A stretch of 64,000 nucleotides of DNA from Pontederia crassipes (GCA_030549335.1 JAUKPH010000017.1:2050501-2114500), one strand, 5' to 3'. Positions 37,801 to 51,110 are shown, numbered from the stretch's first letter. Notes: generated by a model not told the origin, from the sequence alone. Translations and numbers: made by a program.

Positions 37801-38624
37801 GAAATGGATCCTTTTTCACACTTGAATTCTTATTTAATTTTCCCTCTTCTTGTAGTCCTGAAAAATGACATGGTTTCGACTATAGCATAATTCAATTTTC
37901 TAATAACTTGCAACATACTAGTTTTGTTTCATGTGCGTTGCATTTTAATTTTTTTTTGTTATATGTAGGGAAAACTACCGTCACCTCTTATGCCGATTTA
38001 CATAAAGAACATCCAGAAAGGGAAGCATGGAAGTGATTCAGGTGTATACGACAGTGAAGGAAGGTATCATATATATACACATACACACACCCTGGTGCCA
38101 TTTGTTGTGCATGCACATTTCAAACTTTTCTTTTTTGCCTAATGTCAGTATATATCAGCTATATTGAATACACGTAAGACACATGTCGAATGATATATCT
38201 GCATTGATTCAGGTTTGTGCCATCAAAGTTCGAGGAGATCTTCCACAAGCATGCAAAAACACATCCTGATGCGCTCACTTCTGATGAGTTGATGGAGATG
38301 CTTCGTGCTAACCGCGAACCCAAAGACTTTCCCGGATGGTATATATCATCATCATATATCTGAAGTGTAGTTCAAGACTGTTCCAAATCGTTCTACCAGT
38401 TGAGTTTTATTAATTAATTGTAACGAGGGAGCGTTGTTGCATGCATGCAATGCACGTATATATGCAGGGTGGCTGCGTGGACAGAGTGGAAGGCTTTCTA
38501 CTTCCTCTTCAAAGACAGGGAAGGGTTGCTCCACAAGGATACGATACGAGGCGTCTACGATGGAACCCTGTTCCATGAAAGAGAAAAGGAGAGGGCATCT
38601 TGTTCTTCTTCGAAAAGTGACTGA
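34832..38624 (+). CDS. Caleosin (peroxygenase), oil-body/ER calcium protein
   Basis: Six exons: 34832-34856, 34973-35098, 35181-35266, 37969-38063, 38213-38338 and 38468-38624. All introns are GT-AG, phases agree, and the product is 204 aa. Order: N-terminal part with QKHVAYFD, one EF-hand loop at 36-47 ([12 protein letters not shown]), a hydrophobic membrane segment at about 55-75, a proline-knot-like LPSPLMP at 82-88, [10 protein letters not shown] at 98-107, and a C-terminal domain ending KSD. His31 and His99 sit where the family binds heme. Caleosins anchor in the ER and lipid droplets and oxidise or hydroxylate using fatty-acid hydroperoxides. It is shorter than typical seed caleosins (about 230-245 aa) because the N-terminus is short. 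Exon 1 is only 25 nt, so the start is slightly less sure; Met5, Met18 or Met20 are alternatives. Confidence 0.92.
35872..36503. mobile_element. MITE in caleosin intron 3
   Basis: 632 bp with terminal inverted repeats GGCTGCGTTTGGT and GGCTGCATTTGGT, one mismatch. TTT flanks both sides, a 3-bp duplication that fits a PIF/Harbinger (Tourist-like) element. The interior is AT-rich and non-coding. Confidence 0.7.
37539..37556. repeat. (CATG)n microsatellite in caleosin intron 3
   Basis: Four to five CATG units in a row. It also makes overlapping RY-like CATGCA words. Confidence 0.8.
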
Positions 38625-38957
38625 TTGCTTGCCTTTCAAGCCGCGAGACATATATAATATATGTAACTTTGGCTGCCCGGCATCTTAATCATCCTTCAGC
38701 GTGAAGGACCAAATAGTGATTCTGGACTTTGGAGTTTACAATATATGTTGCAAGATGTATGTATGTGTGTATGTTGTTGTTTTTTTTTATACATCGAGGA
38801 ATGTAAATGCATGAGGATCTTTGTGCAAGTAGTGAGATTGTAGCTAATATTTACGTGTGATATACATACGATATACATTTAAATTTTTTAAAATAAATAT
38901 TGATTTTTAATTTTTTTATGGAAATCAATACAATTAAATTTTTTTAAAATCAATATT

Positions 38958-39722
38958 AATATCCAATCAATTTTTTTACTATCAATATGAAATTAATATA
39001 TACTGTTGAGAATAGAACACCTAATTAACATTGATGAACAAACAGAATATCAAAGTAAAGAAATAAAAAAATCAGAAAATATTAATATTAAATATTAGGC
39101 ATATGCTTAAATTATATTATATATATATTTATTATTAATACAGTTATCAACGGTTCTAGCCTTCAAATTACTGACGGACTAGACCCGTGAAAAATATACA
39201 AAATAATATTAAAATATTAATCATATGCTTAAATTATATTATATATTTTTATTATAAATATAATTACCGACGAATGATGCCTTAGAAATTATCGATAAAT
39301 TTAAACCATCAGAAATATTAATATTAAATTATTAATCATATGCTTAAATTATAATATATATTTTTATTATAAGTATAGTTACTGACGGTTCGCGCTTTCG
39401 AAATTATCGACAGGTATACTATCCATCAGTAATTCCAAAGACAGTTACCATCGATAAATTATAGATAGATTTTTCGTCGGTACTAATGACATGAATTTTG
39501 ACTATTGATATTTCAAAAGAATTTTTTTCATCATCACAAATTTCATCGAAAATTGTGAAAGATTTTAGTCCATAAAAAATGTCCGTCGCGAATGCGTAAT
39601 TTTCTTATAGTGAATATCCAATAAATTATTTTACTATGAATATGCAATTAATATATACTATTGAGAATATAACACCTAACATTGATGAACAAACAGAATA
39701 ACAAAGTAAAGAAATAAAAAAA
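38958..39722. repeat. 110-bp direct repeat around a CACTA relic
   Basis: 38958-39070 and 39613-39722 are near-identical (both start AATATCCAAT and include ATTGATGAACAAACAGAATA and CAAAGTAAAGAAATAAAAAA). They enclose about 540 bp of CACTA-like DNA. A CACTA element makes only a 3-bp duplication, so this arrangement needs another explanation such as gap repair. Confidence 0.75.
39071..39612 (-). mobile_element. CACTA relic with one end and 3 tandem repeats
   Basis: On the minus strand it starts CACTATAAGAAAATTACGC, a typical CACTA end, with GTCGCGAA words behind it. At 39081-39434 three tandem units of about 118 bp share ATGCTTAAATTATA and a GACGGTTC or GACGAATG block. The opposite terminus is missing and there is no coding sequence. 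Confidence 0.6.
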
Positions 39723-41193
39723 AAAAATCACGGACGAGACCATTACTGAAAAGAAATTTCAGTGATAAGTCCGGATGATAAATAAGAAGAATAAAATACA
39801 AAAATATCATATTTTGAAAAAGGTAAAGATACTTTGATTTTAGATATCGTTTGCTTTGAAGAGAATAAATTTTAAAATATAAAATTTTCTATTTAAAATA
39901 TTTTATTATACATAATTGGTATTCAAATATCATAATAATAAAAAATATTTTTTATAATAATATATTATTGAATTTTTAAAAATTAAAACACAGTTGTAAA
40001 GTTTGAAAAAGTGTTTTTTAAGCAAAGATTCATATTGATTAGCCAATGGACATAGTGCAATTTAGGTGGCATTCCGATCATCCAACTTCATTTTGTAACA
40101 CGATGGTCATCCAATTTTAGAATTATTTTAGCCAATGTCATCGTGACTGGTTATAGCAGTAAATCGTCGATGTGGATACTTACGTGACACCACGTCACCA
40201 TTTTCTCTCTTCTCCACGTCATATTAAAAAAATAAAAATTATCACATTAGTATTTTTCTCTCTGCTCCATCCAAAATTTTCTTTTGAATCTACATGGTCA
40301 TCCAACTTTTCAAAACTTTCAGACAAGGTCATTCAACTTTTAAAATTTTCAATCATGATCATTATTAAAAACTTAAAATAAAAAATAATAATAAACATAA
40401 AAAAATTTGAAGACACTTACACTGACTCAGTACATTTTTTGACACGACCCATTCGAATCGAACCATCCAAACTTTTATGTGTATTAAATATATAATCTTT
40501 ATAATAACTAATAATTTTTTTATTATGGAAATAAAAAATTAGAAAAATAACATATTAATTATATCAATATTTTTATATATACAAAGACAAATTGTAATGG
40601 CTCGTTTAACGAGGTGCTAGGCACGGCCCAACATCCAACGGATTGCTGAGCCAAACATGATTTTTTTTATATAATATTATGATAACTAATAAATTTGATT
40701 TTTAATATTATGATAATTAATAATTTGGCTCAACAATCCGCTGAATGTTGGGTCGTGCCCAGCACTCCGCTAGAGGAGCCATTACGATTTAACTCGACCC
40801 CGATCGAATATCATAAGAAAAAAAGTATATTTATTTTCTAATTATAATATATTTTATTATTTTAAATTTTAGTGCAAAAAAAATATACGGTGTTATTTTT
40901 TAAATTTTTTTATTTCTTTAACTAAAAGTAATTAATTATCATAATATTATATATTAATACACATAAAAAGTTTGGGCGGCTCGATATGAATGGGTCGTGC
41001 AAAAAAATGTACCGATTCAGTTTAAGTGTCTTCAATTTTTTATTTTTTATGCTTATTATTTTTTATTTTAAGTTTTTAATGATGATCACGATTGAAAATT
41101 TAAAAAGTCGAATGACCTTGTTTGAAAGTTTTGAAAAGTTGGACGACCATGTAGATACAAAAGAAAAGTTTGAATGTAGCATAGAGAAAGATG

Positions 41194-41590
41194 CACTACA
41201 AGAATAAGACGATTTAGCTACGAATAGTTTTGTCGCCAATTTGACGCTACTTTGTCGCTAAAAAAGTCTGCGAGCACTTTGCGACGCATTTATTACAAAA
41301 CATCATTGTCGCTAAATATTATTCGTTATTAGTGACAAAAGATATCTGTCGCAAAATCGTTGTTAATTAGTGGCTAATTAGTCGCAACATGTCACTAAGC
41401 TGCCGCCACAATTATTGTCCTTGTCGGCTTTTTTCTCGCCGACTTGTCGATGGTTGTCGCAGATTTGTCACTTAGTCGTCGCTAAATCCATCACTAATTT
41501 GTTGCTAAATGGTCGTAGATTGCTTGCTAATAGCGATAATAATTTAGTCGGGCCTTTGTCGCAAATTCATCGCTAATATTCGGAATTTTT
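41194..41590. repeat. CACTA left terminus and subterminal repeats
   Basis: Terminal CACTACAAGAATAAGACG, then many GTCGC/GCGACA words. These are the transposase-binding sites in CACTA elements. Confidence 0.85.
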
Positions 41591-41830
41591 TTTAAAAATT
41601 ATATTAAAAAATAAGAAAATCCATTTACATTCATAATTCTCAGAAACTGTGAATCCATCTAAATAACACATAATATCATCAAAAGTTTAAATATCTTCAT
41701 CTAAAATATTGCATAAGATCACATAATATCATCAAAAGTCTAAATATCACATAATATCACAAGTAGACAATCTACTACGATAAACAAAAGTATCACAATT
41801 TATATAAAAATGTCATAAGATGTAATCCCT

Positions 41831-43684
41831 AATCATGTCCCGAATCATATGGTCGTCTGTTCCCATCACGATCACGCATATAACTCATTATCGCATCAAA
41901 CATTGGTCCAACATCTTGTCATATTATATTCCTAACGGTAGTCTCTACTTCATATAGAGGAATCGTGGGAGGAGTGTCGCCCAAGCTAGATGAAGGACCA
42001 GTAGAAGAAGCACCCATGATTGAAGATGGCAAAGGACCTATACCACGAAGTCTCCCGTTACTAGTAAGTATGGCAGCTTGATGCCATACCTCTGCATCAA
42101 ACTGAGGGGTTGTGAATCTGCATACTTTTCTACCAACAACATATCGTAACTATCCTAAAAATAATATTAATTATAAAATTAGATACATAAAAATTACTAT
42201 TCAAAGTAAATAATTCAATATACAAAGAGGAAAAGTGTTTGAAATATACGATAACATGTTGTGCTTCCGCTGTGACAAATTCATTAGTCTTTTTACTAGT
42301 GTGCATCTCCTTATACACATCTCGATAACTGCACCTTGAGTAGCTTTTTCCTATCAAAAACATTATAAATGTTATGTATAAAACATTATAAACATTTCAT
42401 CTCATTATAAAAGTTGACATTGTAATTAAAGTGAGTAATCAAATTTATTAAACCTAAGAAATTACCATTCGAAGTTTATGTTCAACAAATCCCACGGATC
42501 CTGCCGTGTGCCGCGACGATTCTACCATAGCGGCTCTATTTTGTTTGCATGCTACAGATAATTTTTTCCACTTGTCGTCGTTCCTACAAATGAGAAATAA
42601 TGTAATGCATTATTTTAAAATTCTATATCATTAAATTCTAACTTTTACAACATACCAATGATCATAGAGAGATGCCCAAACATCTTCAGCTATCCCCATG
42701 GGCACATTATTTTTCGCTTCTAATATATTACCATTGGTTGCTTTCATTGCGGCTTCTCGATAATTGTAGAGAACACCACTAAGCCGATGAGAAGCAATCG
42801 ATGCAAAAAGCTTTTTTATAGTCAACTCATGGAGACCCTCTTGAAATTTATATCTTCCCTATTCAACAAAAAAAAATTAAATATGTAATAACAAGTCTAA
42901 AATATTAAATTTGAAATTATTAAAAAAAATTTACCATAAAATCATTATACATGGCGTCTCTCAAACCAATTGGTATTTGTTTCCAAGAAGATGCACCTAC
43001 GGGGAGTCGACTTATGGCTATGTCACTAATAGTTCTAATGACGCTTCTAGGTATAAAAGTTGTTCTGAAAAATATAAAAATGGTTAGAAACCAACTCATT
43101 TTGATATTAAAATTAATTAAATGATTCTTCAAGTTACGGATTGATCGGGTCATCAACCATAATGCCACTAGGTGGAATGACTCCATATGGCAAATTCTCA
43201 AAACTAACAATTGTTGGTTGTCGAGTTGAAGTCCCTATTACAAGTTAGTACTAAAATAGTCAATTGAAAAACAAATTATACAAGTTATAATTAATTACCT
43301 GATATGTCAGGTGAAGGAGTAGCAGATCCCACCAAATCAGGTGTCGATGTGTCAAAGATGCCTGCTTCACCAAGCTCAAGTGATGAAGATGTGGTGCGAG
43401 CTCGATTAAAAATTAAATTACACAAATTATAACTCATTACCTGGCATGTGATGTGGTGAAGGAATATCAGAGCCCCCAATTCAGGAGCAGGAGTTGAAGT
43501 GTCACCTATCCCTTCTTCACCGAGCACGGGTGAGAAAGATGTGGTGTGAGCTCAATTCAAAATTAAATCACATAAATTATAATTCATTACCTGCTATACT
43601 AGGTGAAGTAGAACCTGAACCGCTTGAACGGGGTGGCAAAGATGTGGTGCGTGCTCTACTACGTCCTCTACCGCGAGTAGCCAT
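41831..43684 (-). pseudogene. CACTA tnpA-like gene (Ptta/En/Spm family)
   Basis: Starts MATRGRGRRSRARTTSLPPR at 43684, a basic N-terminus, followed by three similar short exons (tandem unit, listed separately). Then come exons with LPYGVIPPSG text, ISDIAISRLPVGASSW, and the family core: WKKLSVACKQNRAAM, HTAGSVGFVEH, DVYKEMHTSKKTNEFV near 42290-42570. The end is DGNRRPYDSGHD near 41831. In En/Spm this product binds the subterminal repeats. A one-base deletion near 42100 and an in-frame TGA near 41925 break it. Exon limits are approximate. Confidence 0.75.
43295..43684 (-). repeat. Tandemly triplicated exon-intron unit in the tnpA-like gene
   Basis: TTACCTG (the complement of a CAG/GTAA donor) recurs at about 43297, 43439 and 43589, spaced 142 and 150 bp. 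Each unit has a short exon with ACCACATCTT and a GGTGAAG block, a donor GGTAATGA or GGTAATTA, and an intron with TTATAATTTGTGTAATTTAA. Three diverged units. Confidence 0.75.
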
Positions 43685-43702
43685 AATCTGAAAATGTAAA
43701 AA

Positions 43703-45618
43703 ACTTGAGTTCCTTGTCGCCAATTTGAGAGCTAATACTGTTATCACTTTTCAAGAGTGTTCAAGTAATCTTTTTATCGCTGTACATTTAGAAAATACTT
43801 TTTTCTTTACTTAAATTTATCGCTGTACAAAGGTTCCTATCAATGAGATAAAATAAGCAGAATACTTTTAATTTGTCCTGCAGGGGTCAAAGGATAAGAT
43901 TCCCTCAAGTATTTTCAAAATAAGAAATCCAAAAGGACGAGAGAGAGGGGGAGAGGGAGAGGGAGAGGGAGAGAGTTGTTCAAATATTTCATGTTTAATA
44001 CTGTAACTAAGATGTTCCAACGTTTCATGTTTAATAGTAACCAGCTTGGAAACAAAGCCTGGTGCTTGAAGAAATATTAATGACCCATTCAGAGTGCAAC
44101 ACACGGGAAGCTCACAATGCCTGAGACTTTTACTGAAATGACCGTAATGCAAAATCAATAAATGGAACGATGCCTCAGCGATACAGTTAATTCAGATGCT
44201 GGCCAAGTAGCAAATTACCCGAGTGACCGTGAAAGTTTCTGCCAAACAAGTTATCTCAACATACAGCTGAACAGGTCGTTCAGGTGATCATTCGACAGGA
44301 AAAAATGTCCTAATCTAATACACACATTTGTTGATCTGAGATATTGAATTGGTGGAGCTTAGACCATAAAATATCTTCCTTTTTTTTCATATTTTTCAAA
44401 ATGCAGTACAACTCTGGAGAATGGCAAAGGCCCAGCCAGGACGAGTATCATTAATGATGGGCACCATGGTTCACCTGTAGCAATTTAAAGCTACGAACTT
44501 CAATTCCTAATGAGTACAAGCATCTTGGGCCATGCTCTTGTCCTTTGCAAAGACCAACTTGCAGCTATTATTGGTAGAATCCTACAGAGTTTCCTTTCTC
44601 ATTCATGTCGCAGAATAATCCATCGAATGATTTCTGATGGATTATTGAAGAAAACTTATTCTGAAGGGAATAATCAACTCATCAAGGGCTGGATAACATG
44701 ACAAGGTTGGTCCATGTCGAAATGGACACCAGCAGGTTGTGGGGATACCTTGAGGCAATTTGTCTGGTCTAGTAAACATCAAGGCTAAAGAATATATGGC
44801 CACCAGTGGCCTACTCTGTAAACAGAATTTAAGGCAGAAAGAAAGAATACTTTTTTGCTACTTTTAGTTCTTGGAAGAGGCGCTATAGTAACCTCAGTAC
44901 AGAGGGGAAAACGGAATTAGAACATGCAAGAACAGAAGACTGAATGAAGCTTCTAACATGGTTTATGTGGGAGATGTCAGAGTGAATCACATATCTCACA
45001 GTTTCGACATTTTGAATAAAAGGTTTGCCGTCTGTATTTGCCTCACACGCATGCCAAGATTTCCTAATAGTAACATGGATGGAAGGGTAATGAATAGAAA
45101 ACCTGACTCCTAAACAAGGTACTTAGAATGTTCAGGGTGCGCAACAAGGACCAGATTACAAGTGTCTTGAGAGAAGAAGAGGCTTGAACATGCATCATGC
45201 TCATCTAACTTATCGAATAATCATATAGTTAAAACTTAAAACATCCAAGAGACATTTTAATAATAAAACCTTTATACTCAAATAAATGTGTTGAATAGCA
45301 CAGAAACTGAAAAACAAGATGAACATAAGAAAAAACAGTTTATGGATGTGTAAAAAAGTTGAATCCTTTTCATTAACTTACGAAATATATCATGCTGCCA
45401 GAGTTAATTGTACTTGAAGTTTACCGAATACTTAACAGAAACATCAATTCAAATGAGAGAATTACATTTCAGCTCAGTACTGTCAAAGCAAATCCTCAAA
45501 GGTCATAAAAGTTTCATTTTTAGATCAAAACCTAGCACATTTGGCAGGGTTTGTCTCAGTTGGGACACACAAACAGCAATTGAAATCGTAAATTGCAACT
45601 TGAGTTCCTCGTCGCCAA
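43703..45618. other. 1.87-kb segment bounded by a 21-bp direct repeat inside the CACTA
   Basis: Direct repeats at 43703-43723 and 45598-45618 share ACTTGAGTTCC and GTCGCCAA, with one mismatch over 21 bp. The segment between them (43724-45597) does not look like CACTA DNA and has a base composition like gene introns or UTR. Its open frames (44510-44701, 43868-44158) lack recognisable motifs. It could be a captured host segment or an inserted element. Confidence 0.5.
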
Positions 45619-45711
45619 CATGATTACATACAAATTTTAAAATAAAAAAATATAAGACTAAAATGACCTGAAAATTTAAAGAATAAAATATTCTAATTAA
45701 AATATGTGCCT

Positions 45712-48700
45712 TTAAATACTGGAAAAAGAATCTTCTTCTTCCTCCTCCTCCTCTTCTTCTTCTGTATTATCACTAGTGTTGTCATCATTTATAAATTCAT
45801 CCTCTTCTGCATCTAATGAAGAATGTATCTCATTTATATTAACCTCTTCCAATGGACCATTTGTATCAAGCAATATAGTTGTCTCATTCTCTTCCACTAT
45901 AATATTTGTTACACCAATATTATTATCATCTTGATAAAAATCATCGCGTAACATGTCATCAATGGTTGTGCCTTCATCATTCATTTTGTCCTTCATGAAT
46001 AATCTACTTTTTACTTTACATGTAGCCCACCATTCATCAATATCACGTTTAGATGAAGGGTATTTGGTGAAGTAAACTTGTTGTGCTTGCTCAGCCAAAA
46101 CGAATGGATCATTCGAATTGAGCCTTGACTTGTGTTTAACATCGACAAAACCATAAACTTGATCTATTTTAACCCCATTTTGTGGATCAAACCACCGACA
46201 TTATAGTACAAAAATAGTATTTTGTCCAAGATATGACAACTCCAATATTTGTTCGACGATGCCATAATAATCCAACTCATTTTCCCCATACAAAGAACCA
46301 CGAACACATATGCCACTATTCATTGTAGATTTATTTTTTCCATATTCTTTTGTATGAAACTTATAACCATTTACAATGATGCCGTTGTAAGTTGTTACTC
46401 TTTTCGAAGGTCCATAACTAAGATTTTGAATATGCAATTCTGATATCATGCCATTTTGTACCTAAGCAATTAATACATAATTCATTATAAGTTGAAAATT
46501 TCTTACTCACCTGTGTCTTAAACCAAAAGAAAATTGTTCATCTTTAATTTGCAAAACATGTTCATCGGTAATATAAGGATTTAGCTGTCTTTGATATTCT
46601 TCAAATTTCCTAATTAATTATCAAAACAAATAAATATTAGATATTATTTAGACTTCTATATAAAATTTTATTGATGAAATGACTTAATATCATATTCTTA
46701 CACTAAATATGGTTCCACTTTGGGGCAATTGACGAGAATATAATTCTCCACAATATTCAAATCATTGTCGCTTAAAATAAACTTTTGCGCTTTTTCAATC
46801 GGTCGAGTTGCAAACTTAAAAATTGACAAGCAATTTTAAAAATTTCTTCACCACCATCATCGTTCCTTGGAACTTGAGTTCGCCTCGTTTGAATCTCAGG
46901 TGAAAAATATAATGATGTGAAATTTGAAACTTCTTCCAAAAAATATGCTTCACATATTGACCCTTCAATCCTTGCCTTATGTTTTGCCTTTCGTTTAAGG
47001 TATAACATGCATCTTTCAAATGGGTACATTCACCTAAATTGTTCGGGACCAACAATTTTTGCTTCATATGGAAGGTGCATCACCAAATGTTCCATAACAT
47101 AAAAAAATGATGGTGGAAAGATTTTTTCAGCTTTGCATAAAGTCATTATGATGGATGATTCAAGATGCATCATGTCATCTCTACGAATATTACGAGAGCA
47201 TAATTCTTTAAAAAATATACTGAATTCTGTGATGGTATCCCAAATGGATTTAGGCAAAAATTCTCGAAAAGCAATTGGAATTAATCTCTGCATAAATATG
47301 TGGCAGTCATGGGTCTTCATCCCTGAAATCTTACCTTCATCGACATTTATGCAATGCGAAATGTTAGATACATATCCATCAGGAAATTTTAATTGTTTTA
47401 TCCATTCAAAAATAGGCTTCCGCTGATCAGTTGAGAATACATAGGTGGCTTTTGGCTTGATGCATTTTCCATTGTGATGTACTAACTCTAACTCTGGACG
47501 TTTACATATAAGTTTTAAGTCCTCCCTTGAGTTGACATTGTCTTTTGTTTTGCCTTTAATGTCCATCAGAGTGTTAAAGATGTTATCAAAAACATTTTTT
47601 TCAACATTCATAACGTCTAAATTATGACATAATAAGTTCGAGGACCAATTAGGCAACTCCCAGAAAATACTTTTTTTTTCTCCCAATTATGATTAACTCC
47701 ATATCCTGGTTGTCTATTAGATGGCGACTTCAATCCAAATGTAATAGGATCAATCATGTCAACTTGCTCAAATAATTCAGTAGCACTCATTCTACTTAAT
47801 TGGTGGTAAACTCTTCTCTATGGTTGACTTTTTAAAAGAGTTTCTATCACGATGCATTGAATGTTCGACAGACAAGAACATTCTGTGACAATCGAACCAA
47901 CAAACTTTCCCACCATGTTTTAAATAAAATGATTTTGTGAATCTTCAACATATTGAGCAAGCAAGTTTTCCTTTAGTACTCCATCCGCTCAGCATGCCAT
48001 ATGCAGGAAAATCATTTATAGTCCATAGGAGAACTGCTCTCATTATAAAATTCTGTTTCTTTGATCTATCATATGTCAAGACACCATCATCCCATAACAT
48101 CTTCAATTCATCAACAAGAGGTCTTAGGTACACATCTATACTCTTACCTAGAGATCTCGGTCCAGGAATCATGCAAGTCAGGAATATGTGTTCTCTTCGC
48201 ATGCACATACTTGGTGGTAAATTATAAGGTGTAACGAACACTGGCCACGAAGAGTACGTAGTTGTTGTTCCACCAAATGGATTGAAGTCATCTGTGCAAA
48301 GACCTAATCTAACATTATGAGTTTCAGCAGCAAAAATTGGATAGGTTGAATCTATATGTTTCCATGCTTCTGCATCCGACGGATGTGTTATAAGCGATGG
48401 ATCACTCCGCTCCCTCGGCGTACCAACACATGAAATGTAAAGTATTTTTAGATAAGAACATATGTTGCAGCCCAGGAACTAAAGAAAAATATCTAAACAC
48501 TGTGAAAGGAATATTCCTTTGACTCGTGCTAGAATTTGTTTTGGTTTGAATCGATACTCTCCACAAACACAACTTGTAAGATTAGTATCATCTTTGTAAA
48601 ACAGCATGCAGTGATTACGACAGGCATCAATCTTTTGGTATTCTAGTCCAAGTTCACTCATCATTCTTTTGCACCTATAAAAGTTTTCTGGAAGTTTTTC

Positions 48701-49258
48701 GGATTCGGGTAACATAGTCTTGATAATGCTAATAATTCGATCAAAATACTTCTCGCTCATATTATATTCTGATTTTAAATTCATCAACTGTGATATAGCA
48801 AATAAGATGCTTTATTTTTCACAACCATCCCATAAAGGTTCATCAACATTTTTTAGGAGGTTATAAAATTTTGAAGCTGTTGGATTTGGATTTTCTTCTA
48901 AATTTGATTGCTCTTGGTGGATCGTGTCACCCATTTCTGCATCTCTTACCATATCCATGTATGCATTGGTCATTTCTATATGATCTGATGGCTCAATAGT
49001 CGTAGAATTTTCAGCTTTCCATTTAGTTTCTCCATGCAAAGTCCAATTTAAATAGTTCAACCAAAATCCTTTCTTATATAAATTCATCTCCACATAGTAT
49101 CTTGTTTTCCATTTATTATTTTTACATTTTGCACACGGACAACGGATGCGACCATGAGGATCGGCTGCATGTTGTTGTTCATATGAGAATTTTAAAAATT
49201 CTACTCCATTTTGAAAATCCTCGGTCACAATACCATGTTCGTCCTTCCAACGCAACAC
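45712..49258 (-). pseudogene. CACTA tnpD-like TNP2 transposase, multiple lesions
   Basis: Order on minus: transposase-associated domain (GRIRCPCAKCKN, LYKKGFW, LNWTLHGE, near 49000-49160), TNP2 core (CVCGEYRFK; THPSDAEAW; VRLGLCTDDFNPF; MCMRREHIFLTCMIPGPRS), DUF4218 (DVMNVEKNVFDN, KTHDCHIFMQRLIP, MYPFERCM), then across small introns the 3' part with NGYKFHTK and CRWFDPQNGVK, ending in a Glu-rich tail. Lesions: stop at 48814-48812, frameshift pair near 48485 and 48415, stop at 47947-47945, frameshifts near 47815 and in the A9 run at 47672, a Trp codon turned TGA at 47032-47030, stop at 46203-46201. The original enzyme cuts and joins at CACTA ends. Confidence 0.9.
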
Positions 49259-50819
49259 CCAACTTCAATTAGGTTTCATTGTGACTAATGACTGAACAAA
49301 TTAAAATAAATAATTGTCTTTAGATAATCAACTACATATATTTAACTTTTCAAATGCAAAATACAATATAAGTTAAGAGAAGGCATTTCTACATGAAGAC
49401 TACTAAATTAAGTTACTTAAGTTGATATGAGCAGATTGAGATTTCTACATGAAGCTAAAGAAAAAGGAAAAGAAAACCCTTTTTTTATCATCAATATTAA
49501 TTTTCAATATTTGAAGATAAATGAGGAATTAGACATCAATATAGTTGAAACATATGCATCAATCTTAAAGCTGGAAAACGAAATAATACATAAAACATTA
49601 TAGAGCACAATATAAAAATGAATGGAGCAAAGATGAATAGAAGTTCTCTTTGGAAATCCAAGAATAAAGCTAGCAAACAAAATAATACATAAATCATTAT
49701 CGAGCACAATATAAAAATGAATGGAACAAAGATGAATAGAAGTTCTCTTTAGAAATCCAAGAATATTATCCTAGAATAGCATACTATTAATCTCCAACAA
49801 TATGTGGTCAAAACCTTTCAAAATTAAGCTATTGACTGTAACTAAGAGGATAGATGACAATTAAGAGAAAAGAAATCATAAAATCATGAGGCAAAAACCA
49901 AAACACAGAAAGCTTTGAGGATGCTAATATCCTGGAAAATAAATATTGAACATCCCCTCAAGATATTTTTCAATAACCCATATCATCGATCGTGATATAG
50001 TTGTTAGATTAGCAAGTTCAAAAACTAGGATAGGTACTAGTACAAAGATATAGAAAAGTGTACCTTTCATGTGAATCTGAATTTGCAAATGAAAAAACTA
50101 ATAGTTCACATAAAATAATAAGATAGTGGAACTAATAGCAAATTGTTTACACAAGCCTGAAAACATGGAATGTTTACGGTCATTCATCTCCCAACGGTGG
50201 TGAGTCCAGAGGGCTACTAACTTCCTCGATCGATAATCAAACCCACCCGTTAGATTAACAAACCAACATTAAATATGAACATTTTGGACTTATAGAGCAA
50301 TATAAATAGGAATCTGGGTAAGGAAAGTTGTTGCTTGCTTATGCGCTGGTGTATGTTTTGTAAATTTTATGTAACTACATTGGACATCGAATAAAAATTA
50401 ATTCCTCAGTTCATTTGGATTAAAGATATGAATGATAACAACCTCTAATCAAGAAACTGATATGGATGCAAATACTTATTTCAGTTCCCTAATCAAAGAT
50501 GCTGGGTATAACACAACACAATATGGAACATACAACTATCCAGCAAAGAGAAGTCCCAGAACTATGATGCAGGTAAGTAATAGTTCAGACGTCAATCAGT
50601 TGGGCTAGCAGATGATATGCATATCAAAGTTATTTATTGAGGTTATGATTTTCTTAGTTTTTGCATATCAAAAAGAGGGAAAAAACTATGGTACCTTTGA
50701 ACAATGAAACGAATCAAACATCAGGGAAATAAGAAGGTTTTGATCAATCAAACGTATACACCATTGAATGAGAGAGGAAGGGAGGGAGGAAGGGGGTACT
50801 TGGAACTCACGATGAGCGA

Positions 50820-51110
50820 CGCACACCGACAGGCAGCATCAACACACGGCGGCAAATGGCAGCAATGCACGGCAACAGGCGGCAGTGCACGACTCCAGAC
50901 TACAACAACATACGTCTATAGGCTGCAGCAACGCACGGCGACGGGGCAGGCGATAAGGCAGGCGGCAGCGGCCACAGGGCAGGCGACAGTGGCGACAGGG
51001 CAGGCGACAGCGGCGACAGGCAGCAACGGCGACAGTGGCGACAGGCGGCAGGGCAGGCGGCAGCGGCGACAGGGCAGGCGGCAGTGGCGACAGGGAAGGC
51101 TTAATGGGTT
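50820..51110. repeat. GC-rich VNTR near the 5' end of the CACTA
   Basis: Short units of GGCGACAGGGCAGGC and GGCGGCAGC type repeat many times. Frames on both strands are only Pro/Arg/Cys or Gln/Ala repeats and are not convincing proteins. It lies between the subterminal repeats and the tnpD start, probably in the leader. Confidence 0.8.

Larger units (their letters stand above)
38700..40047. other. Intergenic after caleosin
   Basis: No gene supported. It holds the CACTA relic and direct repeats listed separately, otherwise AT-rich. Confidence 0.6.

Noticed and set aside
44510..44701. 63-codon frame in the unexplained CACTA segment
   Set aside because: No motif, no codon bias, no start context.
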